Notes under the pieces: model-generated
The model's input: only the letters and a program-made list of their open reading frames with translations
Told to the model about the DNA's origin: nothing
Databases searched by the model: none
In this document: in pieces, positions 1 to 7,812 of the stretch
Position numbering within the stretch: position 1 is the stretch's first letter
How the letters are laid out: each line of letters begins with the position of its first letter
Program-made: the position numbers and the translations under genes
DNA from: CAVVAL01 sp963740215
GTDB taxonomy: Bacteria > Actinomycetota > Actinomycetes > Mycobacteriales > Cryptosporangiaceae
DNA: 64,000 nucleotides
Reading direction: 5' to 3'
NCBI GenBank assembly: GCA_963740215.1
Contig: CAVUDJ010000017.1
Span: 124,001 to 188,000 of the forward strand

Positions 1-2
1 AG

Positions 3-230
3 CGTGCCGTGATCAGGCTGCTCGCGGCCGGACGCACGGACGCCAGTGCGGCCCGTGAGTTGGGCCTGAGCCTACGTACCGTCGCGTACGTCCTGCGCGG
101 ACTGATGGATCGGTTACATGTGGAGACACGGTTCCAGTTGGGGCTCGCGCTCGGCCGGCGGCAGGCGGTGTTGCGTGATCATGCAACCGGCTCCGGCTCG
201 GCGTTCCGGGGATCGGGCGGCGGTCACTAG
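3..230 (+). CDS. LuxR-type HTH regulator, C-terminal fragment
   Basis: The reading frame is open from the left edge, so the gene starts upstream of the window; the in-frame GTG at 9 is probably internal. The visible part is a helix-turn-helix of the LuxR/NarL type. It has a leucine-rich first helix (IRLLAAGRTDASAARELGLS), a recognition helix around LRTVAYVLRGLMDRL, and a following segment with FQLGLALGRR. Such domains bind DNA at the C-terminus of response regulators or standalone activators. The N-terminal domain is not visible, so the signal sensed cannot be named. Confidence 0.75.
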   Translation, partial: RAVIRLLAAGRTDASAARELGLSLRTVAYVLRGLMDRLHVETRFQLGLALGRRQAVLRDHATGSGSAFRGSGGGH

Positions 231-257
231 CCTGCCCGGATCCGATCAGCAGCGTTA

Positions 258-421
258 GAGCGTGCTTGAGAGGCCATCCGCTCGGCTGCGCCGGGCCCAG
301 ACGACGACCGGCGGCGTTGTCGGTTCGTCCGGATACAACACCGGTATCCGGACGAACCTCCGCCTTGCCGGACCGCCGCCTGGACTCCGGCTCGCTCGAC
401 CGGAGCCTCTCAAACACGCTC
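258..421. repeat. Dispersed palindromic element, family P8, copy A
   Basis: A left arm GAGCGTGCTTGAGAGGC at 258-274 pairs with GCCTCTCAAACACGCTC at 405-421 with one mismatch. The interior (GCCCAGAC..., ACCGCCGCCTGGACTC...) matches a second copy at 22111-22218. Copy A is about 55 bp longer because it holds an extra nested inverted repeat. It lies between the end of the LuxR fragment and the start of a secreted-protein gene. The two-copy inverted-repeat structure suggests a small non-autonomous mobile element, but target-site duplications were not identified. Confidence 0.75.
322..358. repeat. Nested perfect inverted repeat within P8 copy A
   Basis: GGTTCGTCCGGATAC (322-336) and GTATCCGGACGAACC (344-358) form a perfect 15-bp stem with a 7-nt loop. 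The other P8 copy near 22.1 kb lacks this segment, so it looks like a hairpin inserted into the element or lost from the other copy. Confidence 0.8.
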
Positions 422-439
422 CTGGACACGGGGAGCGGC

Positions 440-1030
440 ATGATCAGGAAATCGGTTCGGGCTGTCGTCATCGTCGTCGCGTTGGTGCTCTGCCAGCCGG
501 CTGGCGCCGAGGCCGGCTTGGGTGAGACCAAGCCACTCGTCTGGAATGCGATTCCGTGCGCCAATGTATCGATATCAGAAGCCACACTCACTGAGACTCC
601 GATGCGCGCCGGCGGTGCACTCCGGCTGCATGGAGAATTGACGCCGTGCCGTCCGGCGTCGAATGGGGAATGGTTTGCGCTCGGCATCTATCCGCGTTGG
701 CGCGCTTTTGGCCACCCGTACGAGCAGGCGAAGGTCAACTATCGCACGCTCTACGATCCGGCCGACGTCACTGCGCCGCCCGCGCGCACAGACTTTGTGA
801 TTCGCGCGCGATTCGTGACGGCCTTGTACGACCAGGTCGGGATATGCGTGGTCACCAACTTCGACATCAGGCTGGCCTGTTTCCGGGTGGACGATCCCGA
901 CGCCGACGCGCGCGGTGACCTCACCTTCTCCCGGATCCCGACCGACGATCCGCTGGTCGCCCGCAGGCTCTACGACCGGGTGCCGACGGGGACCAGCGAA
1001 CCCGACCCTGTTTGTGGAACGTGCTGGTAG
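440..1030 (+). CDS. Secreted protein of unknown function
   Basis: The ATG at 440 is chosen because it begins a clear Sec signal peptide: MIRKSVR, a hydrophobic core AVVIVVALVLC, then a small-residue cleavage region near QPAGAEA. The frame stays open upstream to 266, but that part runs through the P8 repeat and is unlikely to be translated. The mature part, about 170 residues, has Cys residues at IPCAN, LTPCRP, GICVV, LACFR and in the C-terminal CGTC. This suggests a disulfide-stabilised extracellular protein. I do not recognise a family. Confidence 0.65.
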   Translation: MIRKSVRAVVIVVALVLCQPAGAEAGLGETKPLVWNAIPCANVSISEATLTETPMRAGGALRLHGELTPCRPASNGEWFALGIYPRWRAFGHPYEQAKVNYRTLYDPADVTAPPARTDFVIRARFVTALYDQVGICVVTNFDIRLACFRVDDPDADARGDLTFSRIPTDDPLVARRLYDRVPTGTSEPDPVCGTCW

Positions 1031-1038
1031 GAGGCCGA

Positions 1039-1066
1039 TGGCCCGCCGCGAAGACGTGGCGGGCCA
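1039..1066. terminator. Bidirectional hairpin between convergent genes
   Basis: TGGCCCGCC (1039-1047) pairs with GGCGGGCCA (1058-1066). It lies between two genes that converge (stops at 1030 and 1080), the position expected for a shared terminator. There is no U-tract, as is common in high-GC actinobacteria. Confidence 0.6.
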
Positions 1067-1079
1067 CCCCCGCGGCCCG

Positions 1080-1424
1080 CTAGATCAGGTACGTCCAGAC
1101 GTTGGCGCCGCTACCCTGGGCGCTGAAGTTGAAGTACACCGTGGTGCCGTTGGGGCAGGCGCGGCCACTGTAGAAGAACTGGCCGCCGATCTGCGCCTTC
1201 ACCTGTGCGCACCTGCCGTCGGATCGGGTGTCCCTGACCCGGCCGTCGACGTACGTGTAGCCATTCCAGCAGCTGATCGTGTAGTGCGATTCTGCGCCCG
1301 GGATGTAGACGTCACGGACCGCGCCGCAGACGTCAGCGGACGCCGGTGAGGAAATGGCCGTGGTGGCCAACCCGCCGATTGCCGTAGCCGCGGCAAGCCC
1401 GGCGGCGAGGCGACGATACTTCAT
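1080..1424 (-). CDS. Small secreted cysteine-containing protein
   Basis: The start at 1424 gives a 114-residue protein with a typical signal peptide: MKYRRLAAGLAAATAIGG followed by an Ala/Ser-rich region ending in SPASA. The mature part of roughly 83 residues has four cysteines (DVCGAV, ISCWNG, RCAQV, ACPNG), enough for two disulfides, and many aromatic residues (YIPG, HYTI, TYVDG, FFYSG, WTYLI). It resembles small exported actinobacterial proteins without an assigned role. In-frame upstream codons to 1472 would place charged residues before the signal peptide and are not preferred. Confidence 0.7.
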   Translation of the reverse strand: MKYRRLAAGLAAATAIGGLATTAISSPASADVCGAVRDVYIPGAESHYTISCWNGYTYVDGRVRDTRSDGRCAQVKAQIGGQFFYSGRACPNGTTVYFNFSAQGSGANVWTYLI

Positions 1425-1635
1425 GATTGTTCTCCCGTTCTCGGTGGTGCGGTTACCGGACGAGCCGAACATTAGAAAGGATCAGCGGGCGGACCAACGA
1501 ACGCCGAGAATTCGTTGCACGTCTACGCAACATCCGGGTGGGGGAGGCCGGCGATCTCGTAGCGGCCATCCTGCGACAGCCCTTGAGGAACGGGACCGTA
1601 AGATCCGCGAGCGTCCTAACTCTACGGAGGTCCCT

Positions 1636-2568
1636 GTGCTACGTCGGTGCCTTGTCGCCGCTCTGGTCGCCCTGCTCGCTCTCGTCGGACCGGGCAGCGC
1701 CCCGGTGCTGGCCAAGACGGCCCAGCCCGACGTGCTCTGGCACAACCCGACGACGGGGGAGCTGTCCGCCTGGGAGATGAACGGCGACGGCGTGGTGCTG
1801 AACAGCCAGTCGCTGTCGTGGCGGTGCGACACCGCGTCCGGATGCGCCTCGGCCTGGAAGGTCGTCGCCTCCGCGAATGGCTTGACCTGGCACAACGCCA
1901 CCACCGGCCAGCTGTCGACATGGCTTATGGGGGACCTCTACACCGGCACGGTGAAAAGTGCCAGGGAACTGTCGTGGCGCTGCGACAGCGCCTCTGGCTG
2001 CGCCTCGGCCTGGAAGGTCGTGGGCCAGCTCGACGTCAACCACGACTGGGTCAGGGACCTGCTCTGGCACAACGCGTCCACAGGCGAGCTGTCGGCGTGG
2101 CTGCTGCGCGACGACGGCGTCGTCATCGGTACGCGGAGCCTGTCCCGACGCTGCGACACCGCGTCCGGGTGCGCGAGCACGTGGAAGGTCGTCGGTACAG
2201 GCGACTTCAACTCGGACGGCAATGAGGACGTGCTGTGGCACAACGCGACGTCTGGTGACCTCACGTCGTGGTCGCTCAACGGGGCTGGCACGGTGCTGGG
2301 CACGCTGACGCTGTCCCAGCGCTGCGGCGCGGGCACCGGCCCGACCGTCTTCGGGTGCTCGCGGATGTGGCACGTGATTGGCACCGAGGACTTCAACCAC
2401 GACGGCATCCACGACGTGCTCTGGCACAGCCTGCTCACCGGCCAGGTCAAGGCGTGGCATCTCGACGGCCACGGCGTTGTCACCGGGACGAAGGTCTTCT
2501 CGTGGACGTGCGATTCCTCGTGCTCCGCGAATTGGCAGCCGGTCGGGGTGGGCAACTTCGCGGACTAG
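1636..2568 (+). CDS. Secreted FG-GAP/VCBS-like repeat protein
   Basis: The GTG at 1636 follows a strong ribosome site (ACGGAGG at 1624-1630) and begins a signal peptide (MLRRCLVAALVALLALVGPG) in a 310-residue protein. The mature part is five repeats of about 55 residues. Each has the pattern D-V-L-W-H-N-x-T-T-G-x-L-S-x-W, then RCD(T/S)ASGCAS and WKVVG. Several carry a calcium-binding-like loop (DFNSDGNED, DFNHDGIHD). This matches FG-GAP/VCBS beta-propeller blades that mediate binding outside the cell. Two conserved Cys per repeat suggest intra-blade disulfides. The ligand is unknown. It converges on the response regulator with a 4-bp overlap of the 3' ends. Confidence 0.75.
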   Translation: MLRRCLVAALVALLALVGPGSAPVLAKTAQPDVLWHNPTTGELSAWEMNGDGVVLNSQSLSWRCDTASGCASAWKVVASANGLTWHNATTGQLSTWLMGDLYTGTVKSARELSWRCDSASGCASAWKVVGQLDVNHDWVRDLLWHNASTGELSAWLLRDDGVVIGTRSLSRRCDTASGCASTWKVVGTGDFNSDGNEDVLWHNATSGDLTSWSLNGAGTVLGTLTLSQRCGAGTGPTVFGCSRMWHVIGTEDFNHDGIHDVLWHSLLTGQVKAWHLDGHGVVTGTKVFSWTCDSSCSANWQPVGVGNFAD

Positions 2569-3236
2569 CCAGGCCGTTCAGGCCGCACGATCCCGGTCTC
2601 GTAGGCGAGTACGACCGCTTGAACCCGGTCGCGGAGTTCGAGTTTGGCCAGGATCCGTCCGACGTGCGTCTTGATCGTCGTCGCCGCCACGTGGAGCCGC
2701 TGGCCGATCTCGGCGTTGGACAGGCCCTGGGCCACCAGCAGCAGTACCTGCTGTTCCCGCTCGGTGAGCTGGGCCAGCCGGCTCGTGTCACTCGGGGGTG
2801 CGACCGCCGGGACGAGGTGCCCGGCGAAGCGGTCGAGCAGGCGTCGGGTGATCCGGGGCGCGACGATCGCGTCACCGGCGGCGACCACGCGGATGGCGGC
2901 CAGCAGTTCGGACGGTGGCACGTTCTTCAGCAGGAAGCCGCTGGCGCCGGCCTGGAGCGCGGCGAACGCGTCCTCGTCGGTGTCGAAGGTGGTGAGTACG
3001 AGCACCCGGGGCGCGTCCGGCCGGGCGCACAACTCGTGCGTGGCCTCCACCCCGTCCATGACGGGCATCCGGATGTCCATCACGACCACGTCGGCGGCGA
3101 CGGTGCGCAGCAGCCGTAGCGCTTCGGCCCCGTCGCCGGCCTCGCCGACGATCGTCATGTCGTCCTGGGCGGACAGGATCATCCGGAAGCCGGCCCGGAT
3201 CAGTTCCTGGTCGTCCACGACGACGAGCCGGATCAC
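2565..3236 (-). CDS. NarL/FixJ-family response regulator
   Basis: A 223-residue response regulator. The receiver domain (about 1-118) shows the acidic pair VVDDQ near the N-terminus, the phospho-acceptor Asp54 in VMDIRMPVMDG, the conserved Thr in VLTTFD and Lys in FLLKN. A linker leads to a LuxR-type HTH at about 150-215 (LTEREQQVLLLVAQGLSNAEIGQRL). It binds DNA after phosphorylation, most likely by the kinase encoded immediately upstream, whose stop overlaps its GTG start (GTGA at 3233-3236). The target genes cannot be read from the sequence. Confidence 0.93.
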   Translation of the reverse strand: MIRLVVVDDQELIRAGFRMILSAQDDMTIVGEAGDGAEALRLLRTVAADVVVMDIRMPVMDGVEATHELCARPDAPRVLVLTTFDTDEDAFAALQAGASGFLLKNVPPSELLAAIRVVAAGDAIVAPRITRRLLDRFAGHLVPAVAPPSDTSRLAQLTEREQQVLLLVAQGLSNAEIGQRLHVAATTIKTHVGRILAKLELRDRVQAVVLAYETGIVRPERPG

Positions 3237-4375
3237 CGGGCGCTCCTCTCGCCGCGCGGGATCGTGGCCTCCACCCGCCAGCCTCCACCGGGCCGGGGTC
3301 CGGCGGTCAGGTCTCCTCCGTGCAGAGCGACGCGTTCGCGCATGCCCGTCACGCCGTGCCCGCCGGCCGGGGATCCTGCCGTCACGAGCGGGCCGGCGCC
3401 GTCGTCGCAGACCTCGACCGTGATCTTGTCCGGCCCGTACACCAGCCGCAGGGTGACCGCCGCGTCGGGACCGGCGTGGCGCAGTGCGTTGGTGAGCGAC
3501 TCCTGCACGATCCGGTATGTGGTCAGCTCTTCCGCCGCGCTGAGTCCGTCGGGTGTGCCGACGGTCTCCAGCGCCACCTGCAGGCCGGCCCGCTCAAGCA
3601 GCTCAGGGAGTCCGACCCGGCGCCGGTCCGGAATCTCGTCCGAGGCGCCGCGCAGCACGCCGACGATGCGGTGCATGTCGTCCAGCGCGTCACGCCCGGT
3701 GGCGGCGATCGTGGCCAGTGCGTCGTGGGAGCGGTCCGGCGCGTAGCTCGCACCGTCAGCCTGGACGATCATCACGCTGAGGCTGTGCGCCACGACGTCG
3801 TGCAGCTCCCGCGCGATCACGGCGCGTTCGTCGGCGGCGGCGAGTCGCGCGAGGTGATCACGCTCGCGTTCCAGCGCGGCGGCCCGGTCCTCGATCGTCG
3901 CCACGTACAGGCGCCGGGTGCGTACGCCGTAGCCGGTGACCCAGATCGCGACGGTCACCGCAGCGCCCGCGTGGAGTGGGCCCCAGAAGTTGTCGGTCGC
4001 ACGGGCGTCGACGGCGGCGACCAGCACCACGCCGATCGCGGCCCCCACCCCGGCGAACACGCCCCACGGCAGTTGCGGACGGTACGTGACCACGGAGTAC
4101 ATGGCGACGAGCACCGCCACGTCGTACGAGCGCATCGAGCCGGCGAGCACCAGCTGCGACAGCCCGAGCAGGTACACCGCCGTCATCACCGTCAGCGGGT
4201 GGTGCCGCCGCCAGAGCAGCGCCACCGCCATCAGCAGGCCGATGGCGACGACGGGCAGACCGGAGCGCTGATCCTGCAGGGCCAGGACGGAGATCCCGCC
4301 GGCCACGCCCGCGTCGAAGAGCCAACTGCGCCACATCGGACCACGGTAGGGAACGCCGTCGCGTCGGCGCGTCAT
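3233..4375 (-). CDS. Sensor histidine kinase (HisKA_3 type)
   Basis: A membrane sensor kinase that pairs with the response regulator it overlaps. The N-terminal third holds several hydrophobic helices (GISVLALQ, VVAIGLLMAVALLW, VMTAVYLLGLSQLVL, VAVLVAMYSVVTY, WGVFAGVGAAIGVVLVA). The dimerisation region has the phospho-accepting His in ARELHDVVAHSLSVM, at about residue 190. The ATPase domain shows VCDDGAGP and GHGVTGMRERV. There is no large extracellular domain, so it may sense membrane or cytoplasmic signals. The start is uncertain: ATG at 4375 is used, ATG at 4336 (MWRSWLFD) is possible, and neither has a strong ribosome site. Confidence 0.88.
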   Translation of the reverse strand: MTRRRDGVPYRGPMWRSWLFDAGVAGGISVLALQDQRSGLPVVAIGLLMAVALLWRRHHPLTVMTAVYLLGLSQLVLAGSMRSYDVAVLVAMYSVVTYRPQLPWGVFAGVGAAIGVVLVAAVDARATDNFWGPLHAGAAVTVAIWVTGYGVRTRRLYVATIEDRAAALERERDHLARLAAADERAVIARELHDVVAHSLSVMIVQADGASYAPDRSHDALATIAATGRDALDDMHRIVGVLRGASDEIPDRRRVGLPELLERAGLQVALETVGTPDGLSAAEELTTYRIVQESLTNALRHAGPDAAVTLRLVYGPDKITVEVCDDGAGPLVTAGSPAGGHGVTGMRERVALHGGDLTAGPRPGGGWRVEATIPRGERSAR

Positions 4376-4474
4376 GCGATGGTCGCGCTGACGCGTACTC
4401 CTCAGGTCGGACAGCGGGCGAATCACTCGGCCGGCCGGGCCGGTGCGACTTGGAAAGATCTGCCGATGACACAG

Positions 4475-4550
4475 TGGCGCGCCCGGCAGGATTCGAACCT
4501 GCGGCCGACTGCTTAGAAGGCAGTTGCTCTATCCGCTGAGCTACGGGCGC
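4475..4550 (-). tRNA. tRNA-Arg (anticodon TCT)
   Basis: On the minus strand the sequence folds as a full cloverleaf. The 7-bp acceptor is GCGCCCG/CGGGCGC. The D-arm contains AGCTCAGCGGATAGAGC. The anticodon arm is CTGC-CTTCTAA-GCAG with anticodon TCT, and the T-arm is GCAGG-TTCGAAT-CCTGC. The discriminator is G and the 3' CCA is encoded (4475-4477). It reads the rare AGA codon. Confidence 0.96.
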
Positions 4551-4821
4551 ACGGGTGAGGACCGCAGCAGAGCGTAAGCCGACGCCAACGACGTCCGGCG
4601 GGTGGGCTCGCCGTAGTCCCTGGGAGCAGCGTAACCCGCAGGTCAGGCCGGAGTTGGGCAGATCAGAGTCATTGCCGGAAGTCAACCTGGTTACCAGCGT
4701 GTGACAGAAGTCCGTTACGCCCTGTGATGGCCGATCGTGCTCGCTAATTGTGGTCGTTTACACACATAGAGTCAGGTACCTCCGGTTGCGGACACCCTCC
4801 TGGCACGGGACCGTGCCTCCC

Positions 4822-5731
4822 ATGTCTCCGCCCCGTGGCTTCTTCGCCGGCCTCGCCACCCTCGACACCGCGTACCGGGTGGACGCCCTTCCCGGTGTCA
4901 ACAGAAAGGTGGTCGCGCTCGGCCAGGAGCTCGCGGCGGGTGGTCCTGCTACCAACGCCGCCGTCACGTTCGCCGCGCTCGGCGGCGTGCCGACACTGAT
5001 CTCCGCGTTCGGCGGGCACGTGCTCGCGCGGTACGCCGCCGCCGAGCTGACCCGTCGCGGGGTCGAGGTCCGCGACGCCGCCGCACACGCCCTGTCTGCG
5101 CCGGCCGTCTCCAGCATCTACGTCGTCGACAGCACCGGCGACCGCTCGGTGGTCTCGGTGAACGGCGCCGCCGTCACGCCGCGGATCCCGGCCGACCTGG
5201 CGGCCATGGTGGGGCGCTCCCGCGTTGCGCTCGTCGACGGCCACCACCCCGACGCTGGCCCTCGCCACCGCGCGGGCAGCCGTCGAACGTCGCGTGCCGG
5301 TCGTGCTCGACGGCGGGAGCTGGAAGGACGGGCTCGACGCGCTGCTGCCGCTCATCGACGTGGCGATCTGTTCCGCCGACTTCCGGACGCCCGGCGCCCT
5401 CACGGCCGTAGAGTCGGTCGCCGCGCTGCGCCGGCACGGGGTCGCGGCCGTTGCCGTCACCCGCGGGCCAGCGCCGGTGTGGTGGTGGTCGGAGTCCGGA
5501 TCGGGGGAGGTGCCCGTGGCTAGGGTTGAGGCCCGCGACACCCTCGGCGCGGGCGACGCCTTCCACGGCGCGTTCTGCTATGCCGTCGCCGCGGCGCCGG
5601 GCCTCCCGCTACCTCGCGCGCTGGCGTTCGCCGCCGAGGTAGCCACCGCCCGGTGCACCGTCCCCGGCATGCGTGCCTGGCTCGCCACGCCGGTCCTGCG
5701 CGATCTCGTCGCCAGGCTCGACCGTGCGTGA
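4822..5731 (+). CDS. PfkB-family carbohydrate kinase (frameshifted)
   Basis: The first half (from ATG 4822, MSPPRGFFAGLATLD) has the PfkB N-terminal pattern GGPATNAAVTFAALGG. The second half, in the +1 frame, has the family's C-terminal signature with anion hole and catalytic Asp: ARDTLGAGDAFHGAF. The frames switch near 5254. Removing one base there gives a continuous reading (VDGHHPDLALATARAAVE) and a protein of about 303 residues, the normal family size. Such kinases phosphorylate sugars or nucleosides; the substrate is unknown. The 3' end overlaps the next kinase, suggesting an operon. A sequencing error is more likely than true loss because both halves are well conserved. Confidence 0.78.
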
Positions 5732-6326
5732 GCTGGTGGAGCGGGCACGCCGGCTGGCGGTGCCCGGTCAACGGCGGATCCTCGGTATCACCGGAGCGCC
5801 CGGAGCCGGCAAGTCGACGCTCGCCCAGACGCTGGTCACGGCCCTCGATGGCGCCGCGGTCCTGGTCGGTATGGACGGCTTCCACCTCGCCAACGCTGAG
5901 TTGGAGCGGCTCGGCCGGCGCGACCGCAAGGGCGCCGTCGACACGTTCGACGCGGCCGGTTACGCGGCGCTGCTCCGCCGGCTGCGCGACCCGGGCGAAG
6001 ACGTCGTCTACGCGCCGCTGTTCCGGCGTGAGATCGAGGAGCCGATCGGCAGCGCGGTCCCGGTGCCGCCCGACGTCCCACTGGTGATCACCGAGGGCAA
6101 CTACCTCCTGACCTGGGAGCCGGTACGCGCGCTCCTCGACGAGGCGTGGTACCTCGAACCGCCGGAGGAACTGCGCCTCGACCGGCTCGTCCGCAGGCAC
6201 GAGGCGTACGGCAAATCCCCTGGTCAGGCGCGGGACTGGGCTTACGGGAGCGACCAGCGCAACGCCGAACTCGTCGCCGCGACGCGTGATCGCGCGGATC
6301 TCGTGATCCAGCTCACCGGCGACTGA
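5724..6326 (+). CDS. P-loop nucleoside/sugar kinase family protein
   Basis: A 200-residue P-loop kinase of the uridine kinase/PRK superfamily. The Walker A motif is GAPGAGKST near residue 25, followed by VGMDGFHLAN, typical of the FrcK/PanK-like branch. Later come VITEGNYLL and an Arg-rich lid (LRLDRLVRRHEAYGK). The GTG at 5724 overlaps the PfkB stop, so the two kinases are probably translationally coupled and act on related sugars or nucleosides. The exact substrate is not evident. Confidence 0.8.
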   Translation: MRELVERARRLAVPGQRRILGITGAPGAGKSTLAQTLVTALDGAAVLVGMDGFHLANAELERLGRRDRKGAVDTFDAAGYAALLRRLRDPGEDVVYAPLFRREIEEPIGSAVPVPPDVPLVITEGNYLLTWEPVRALLDEAWYLEPPEELRLDRLVRRHEAYGKSPGQARDWAYGSDQRNAELVAATRDRADLVIQLTGD

Positions 6327-6403
6327 CGCGCGCTGGTCACCCGGGCGTAGCGGGCGGGAAACACCGCTGCACCACCCTGGTAGGGGACCGTGGAGGTGGT
6401 CTC

Positions 6404-7120
6404 ATGCCAGCCGTCATAGCTCCCCGCACTTCTCTCCATAGTAGACCCGCGCACGCCGCGCTCGTCGGTGGCTGCGTCTCGGTGATTCGCGTCGCGCAGC
6501 GGTCGGACGCGGACCGGATCCGCCGGCTGCACGATGCCTGCTCCGCCGAAGCGCTGCGCGACCGGTATCTCGGCGCGCCGCCGAAGCTGACCGGTTCGAC
6601 CGTGCACGCGCTGCTCGACCCGCCCGGCGGCTGCGGGCTGATCGCGTGCGCCGCCCGTCCGGACGGCGAACCGCTCGCGATGGCGCAGGTGGGTGGTGGC
6701 CTGCCGGTCGCCGAGATCGCCGTGCTGGTCCGGGACGATTACCAGGGCCGCGGTCTCGGGACGATCCTCGCCAGCCGCGCGATGTCCGCCGCCGTCGAAC
6801 TCGGATACCGGGAGATGGCCGTGTACGGCGCGTCCGGCAACGCGAGGCTGTCGCGGCTGTTGATCCGGCTCGGGCTGCGTGCGTACGCACGGTACGACGG
6901 CTCGATGCTCGTCGTCCGGGCGCCGCTGGGGGATCAGCGTCCAGTAACGCCGGTACCACAGCTGGGTGCTGCGGCGCCGTGGCTGTCCACAGGGGACCCT
7001 CTGTCCACAGATCGCGTCTGGCGCCTGGGCCTGAGCGGCGGTCCTCGGGAGCGTGGTGCTCGGCGGTCATCGCGGCCGCCCCTTCACAGGCTGAGGAGCC
7101 CACCATGCGCGAGACCCTGA
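6404..7120 (+). CDS. GNAT-family N-acetyltransferase
   Basis: The GNAT fold is visible at about residues 27-170. There is an N-terminal strand VIRVAQRSDADRIRRL, and the acetyl-CoA binding loop is DDYQGRGLGTILAS (motif Q/RxxGxG/A), followed by the conserved C-terminal strands. The ATG at 6404 has a good ribosome site (GGAGG at 6392-6396); a GTG at 6482 would start right at the domain and is the alternative. The last 65 or so residues are Arg/Pro-rich, unlike a folded domain, and overlap the start of ssb by 16 bp, so this tail may be non-functional. The substrate is unknown. Confidence 0.72.
   Translation: MPAVIAPRTSLHSRPAHAALVGGCVSVIRVAQRSDADRIRRLHDACSAEALRDRYLGAPPKLTGSTVHALLDPPGGCGLIACAARPDGEPLAMAQVGGGLPVAEIAVLVRDDYQGRGLGTILASRAMSAAVELGYREMAVYGASGNARLSRLLIRLGLRAYARYDGSMLVVRAPLGDQRPVTPVPQLGAAAPWLSTGDPLSTDRVWRLGLSGGPRERGARRSSRPPLHRLRSPPCARP
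6985..7012. promoter_or_regulatory. Two DnaA-box-like direct repeats upstream of ssb
   Basis: CTGTCCACAG occurs twice (6985-6994 and 7003-7012) with start points 18 bp apart. The core TGTCCACA differs by one base from the actinobacterial DnaA box TTGTCCACA. The position, about 95 bp before ssb, suggests replication-linked control of ssb, but it lies within the tail of the upstream ORF and no function is shown. Confidence 0.4.
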
Positions 7121-7572
7121 TCACCGTCGTCGGCAACGTCGTCGACACGCCGCAGCGCCGCCGCACCGAGCAAGGCCACAGCGTCGCGAGCTTCCGCATC
7201 GCGTCCACCCAGCGGAAGTTCGACCGCAACGACGGCCAGTGGGTCGACGGCGACTCGCTCTACCTCAAGGTCACGTGCTGGCGTGCCCTCGCCGACAACG
7301 TCGACCGCAGCGTCGTCCAGGGCGATCCGATCGTCGTCACCGGCCGGCTCTACACCCGGACGTACGAGGTCGAGGGCCAGCGCCGCGCGGCGTTCGAGCT
7401 GGAGGCGCACGCGCTCGGCCTCGACCTCAGCCGTGGCGTCGCCGACTTCACCCGCACGAAGGCCACGGGCGAGACGCCGACGCACGAGCTGGTCGGCACG
7501 CCTGCTGGTTCCGACGAGGACGAGGACGAGGACGAGCTGGCCGACGAGGAGCTGGAGGCTGTCGCGGGCTGA
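7105..7572 (+). CDS. ssb: Single-stranded DNA-binding protein
   Basis: A 155-residue protein with an OB fold at residues 1-110: ETLITVVGNVVDTPQRR, VASFRIAST, and the aromatic contacts in WVDGDSLYLKVTCWR and VTGRLYTRTYEVEGQRR. The C-terminus is highly acidic (DEDEDEDELADEELE). It lacks the classical DDDxPF tip used for partner binding, pointing to an SsbB-like second paralogue rather than the replicative SsbA. The ATG at 7105 follows GAGGAG at 7093-7098. It coats single-stranded DNA during replication, repair or transformation. Confidence 0.88.
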   Translation: MRETLITVVGNVVDTPQRRRTEQGHSVASFRIASTQRKFDRNDGQWVDGDSLYLKVTCWRALADNVDRSVVQGDPIVVTGRLYTRTYEVEGQRRAAFELEAHALGLDLSRGVADFTRTKATGETPTHELVGTPAGSDEDEDEDELADEELEAVAG

Positions 7573-7686
7573 GCGTGCGTGCCGCATCACGCTGAGTAGT
7601 CAGCTGGAGGCTCGCCCTGCGTGTTCGTCCCGGTATCGGCTGACGGCGCGGCCGACACGCGGGCCAATCCGGACTATCCGGGGCCT

Positions 7687-7730
7687 GCCGGGCGGCAAAG
7701 CGGGGCAGTTCGGACCGCCTGCCGCCCGGC
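7687..7730. terminator. Hairpin downstream of ssb
   Basis: GCCGGGCGGCA (7687-7697) pairs perfectly with TGCCGCCCGGC (7720-7730). It stands between the ssb stop and the cobD start and probably ends ssb transcription. Nothing else recognisable, including no B12 riboswitch core, was seen in 7573-7812. Confidence 0.55.
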
Positions 7731-7812
7731 CACGAAACGACCCTGCCGCGGCCCCGGTGACCGTGAGAGGATCCCAGGCTGGAGCCAGTACGGCGTAGTC
7801 CCAGGAGCGTGC

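Noticed and set aside
1354..1635. Earlier start for the FG-GAP-like protein
   Set aside because: The frame is open to 1354, but the GTG at 1636 has a strong ribosome site and begins the signal peptide.
7621..7812. Upstream start for cobD at 7621
   Set aside because: It would add an Arg/Pro-rich 64-residue leader that is not family-like; ATG 7813 fits the domain start.
7573..7812. Cobalamin riboswitch before cobD
   Set aside because: The GGAGCCAG-like piece near 7780 resembles a B12 box, but the GCCACTG core and GCCGGTGAGAATCCGGC motif are missing.
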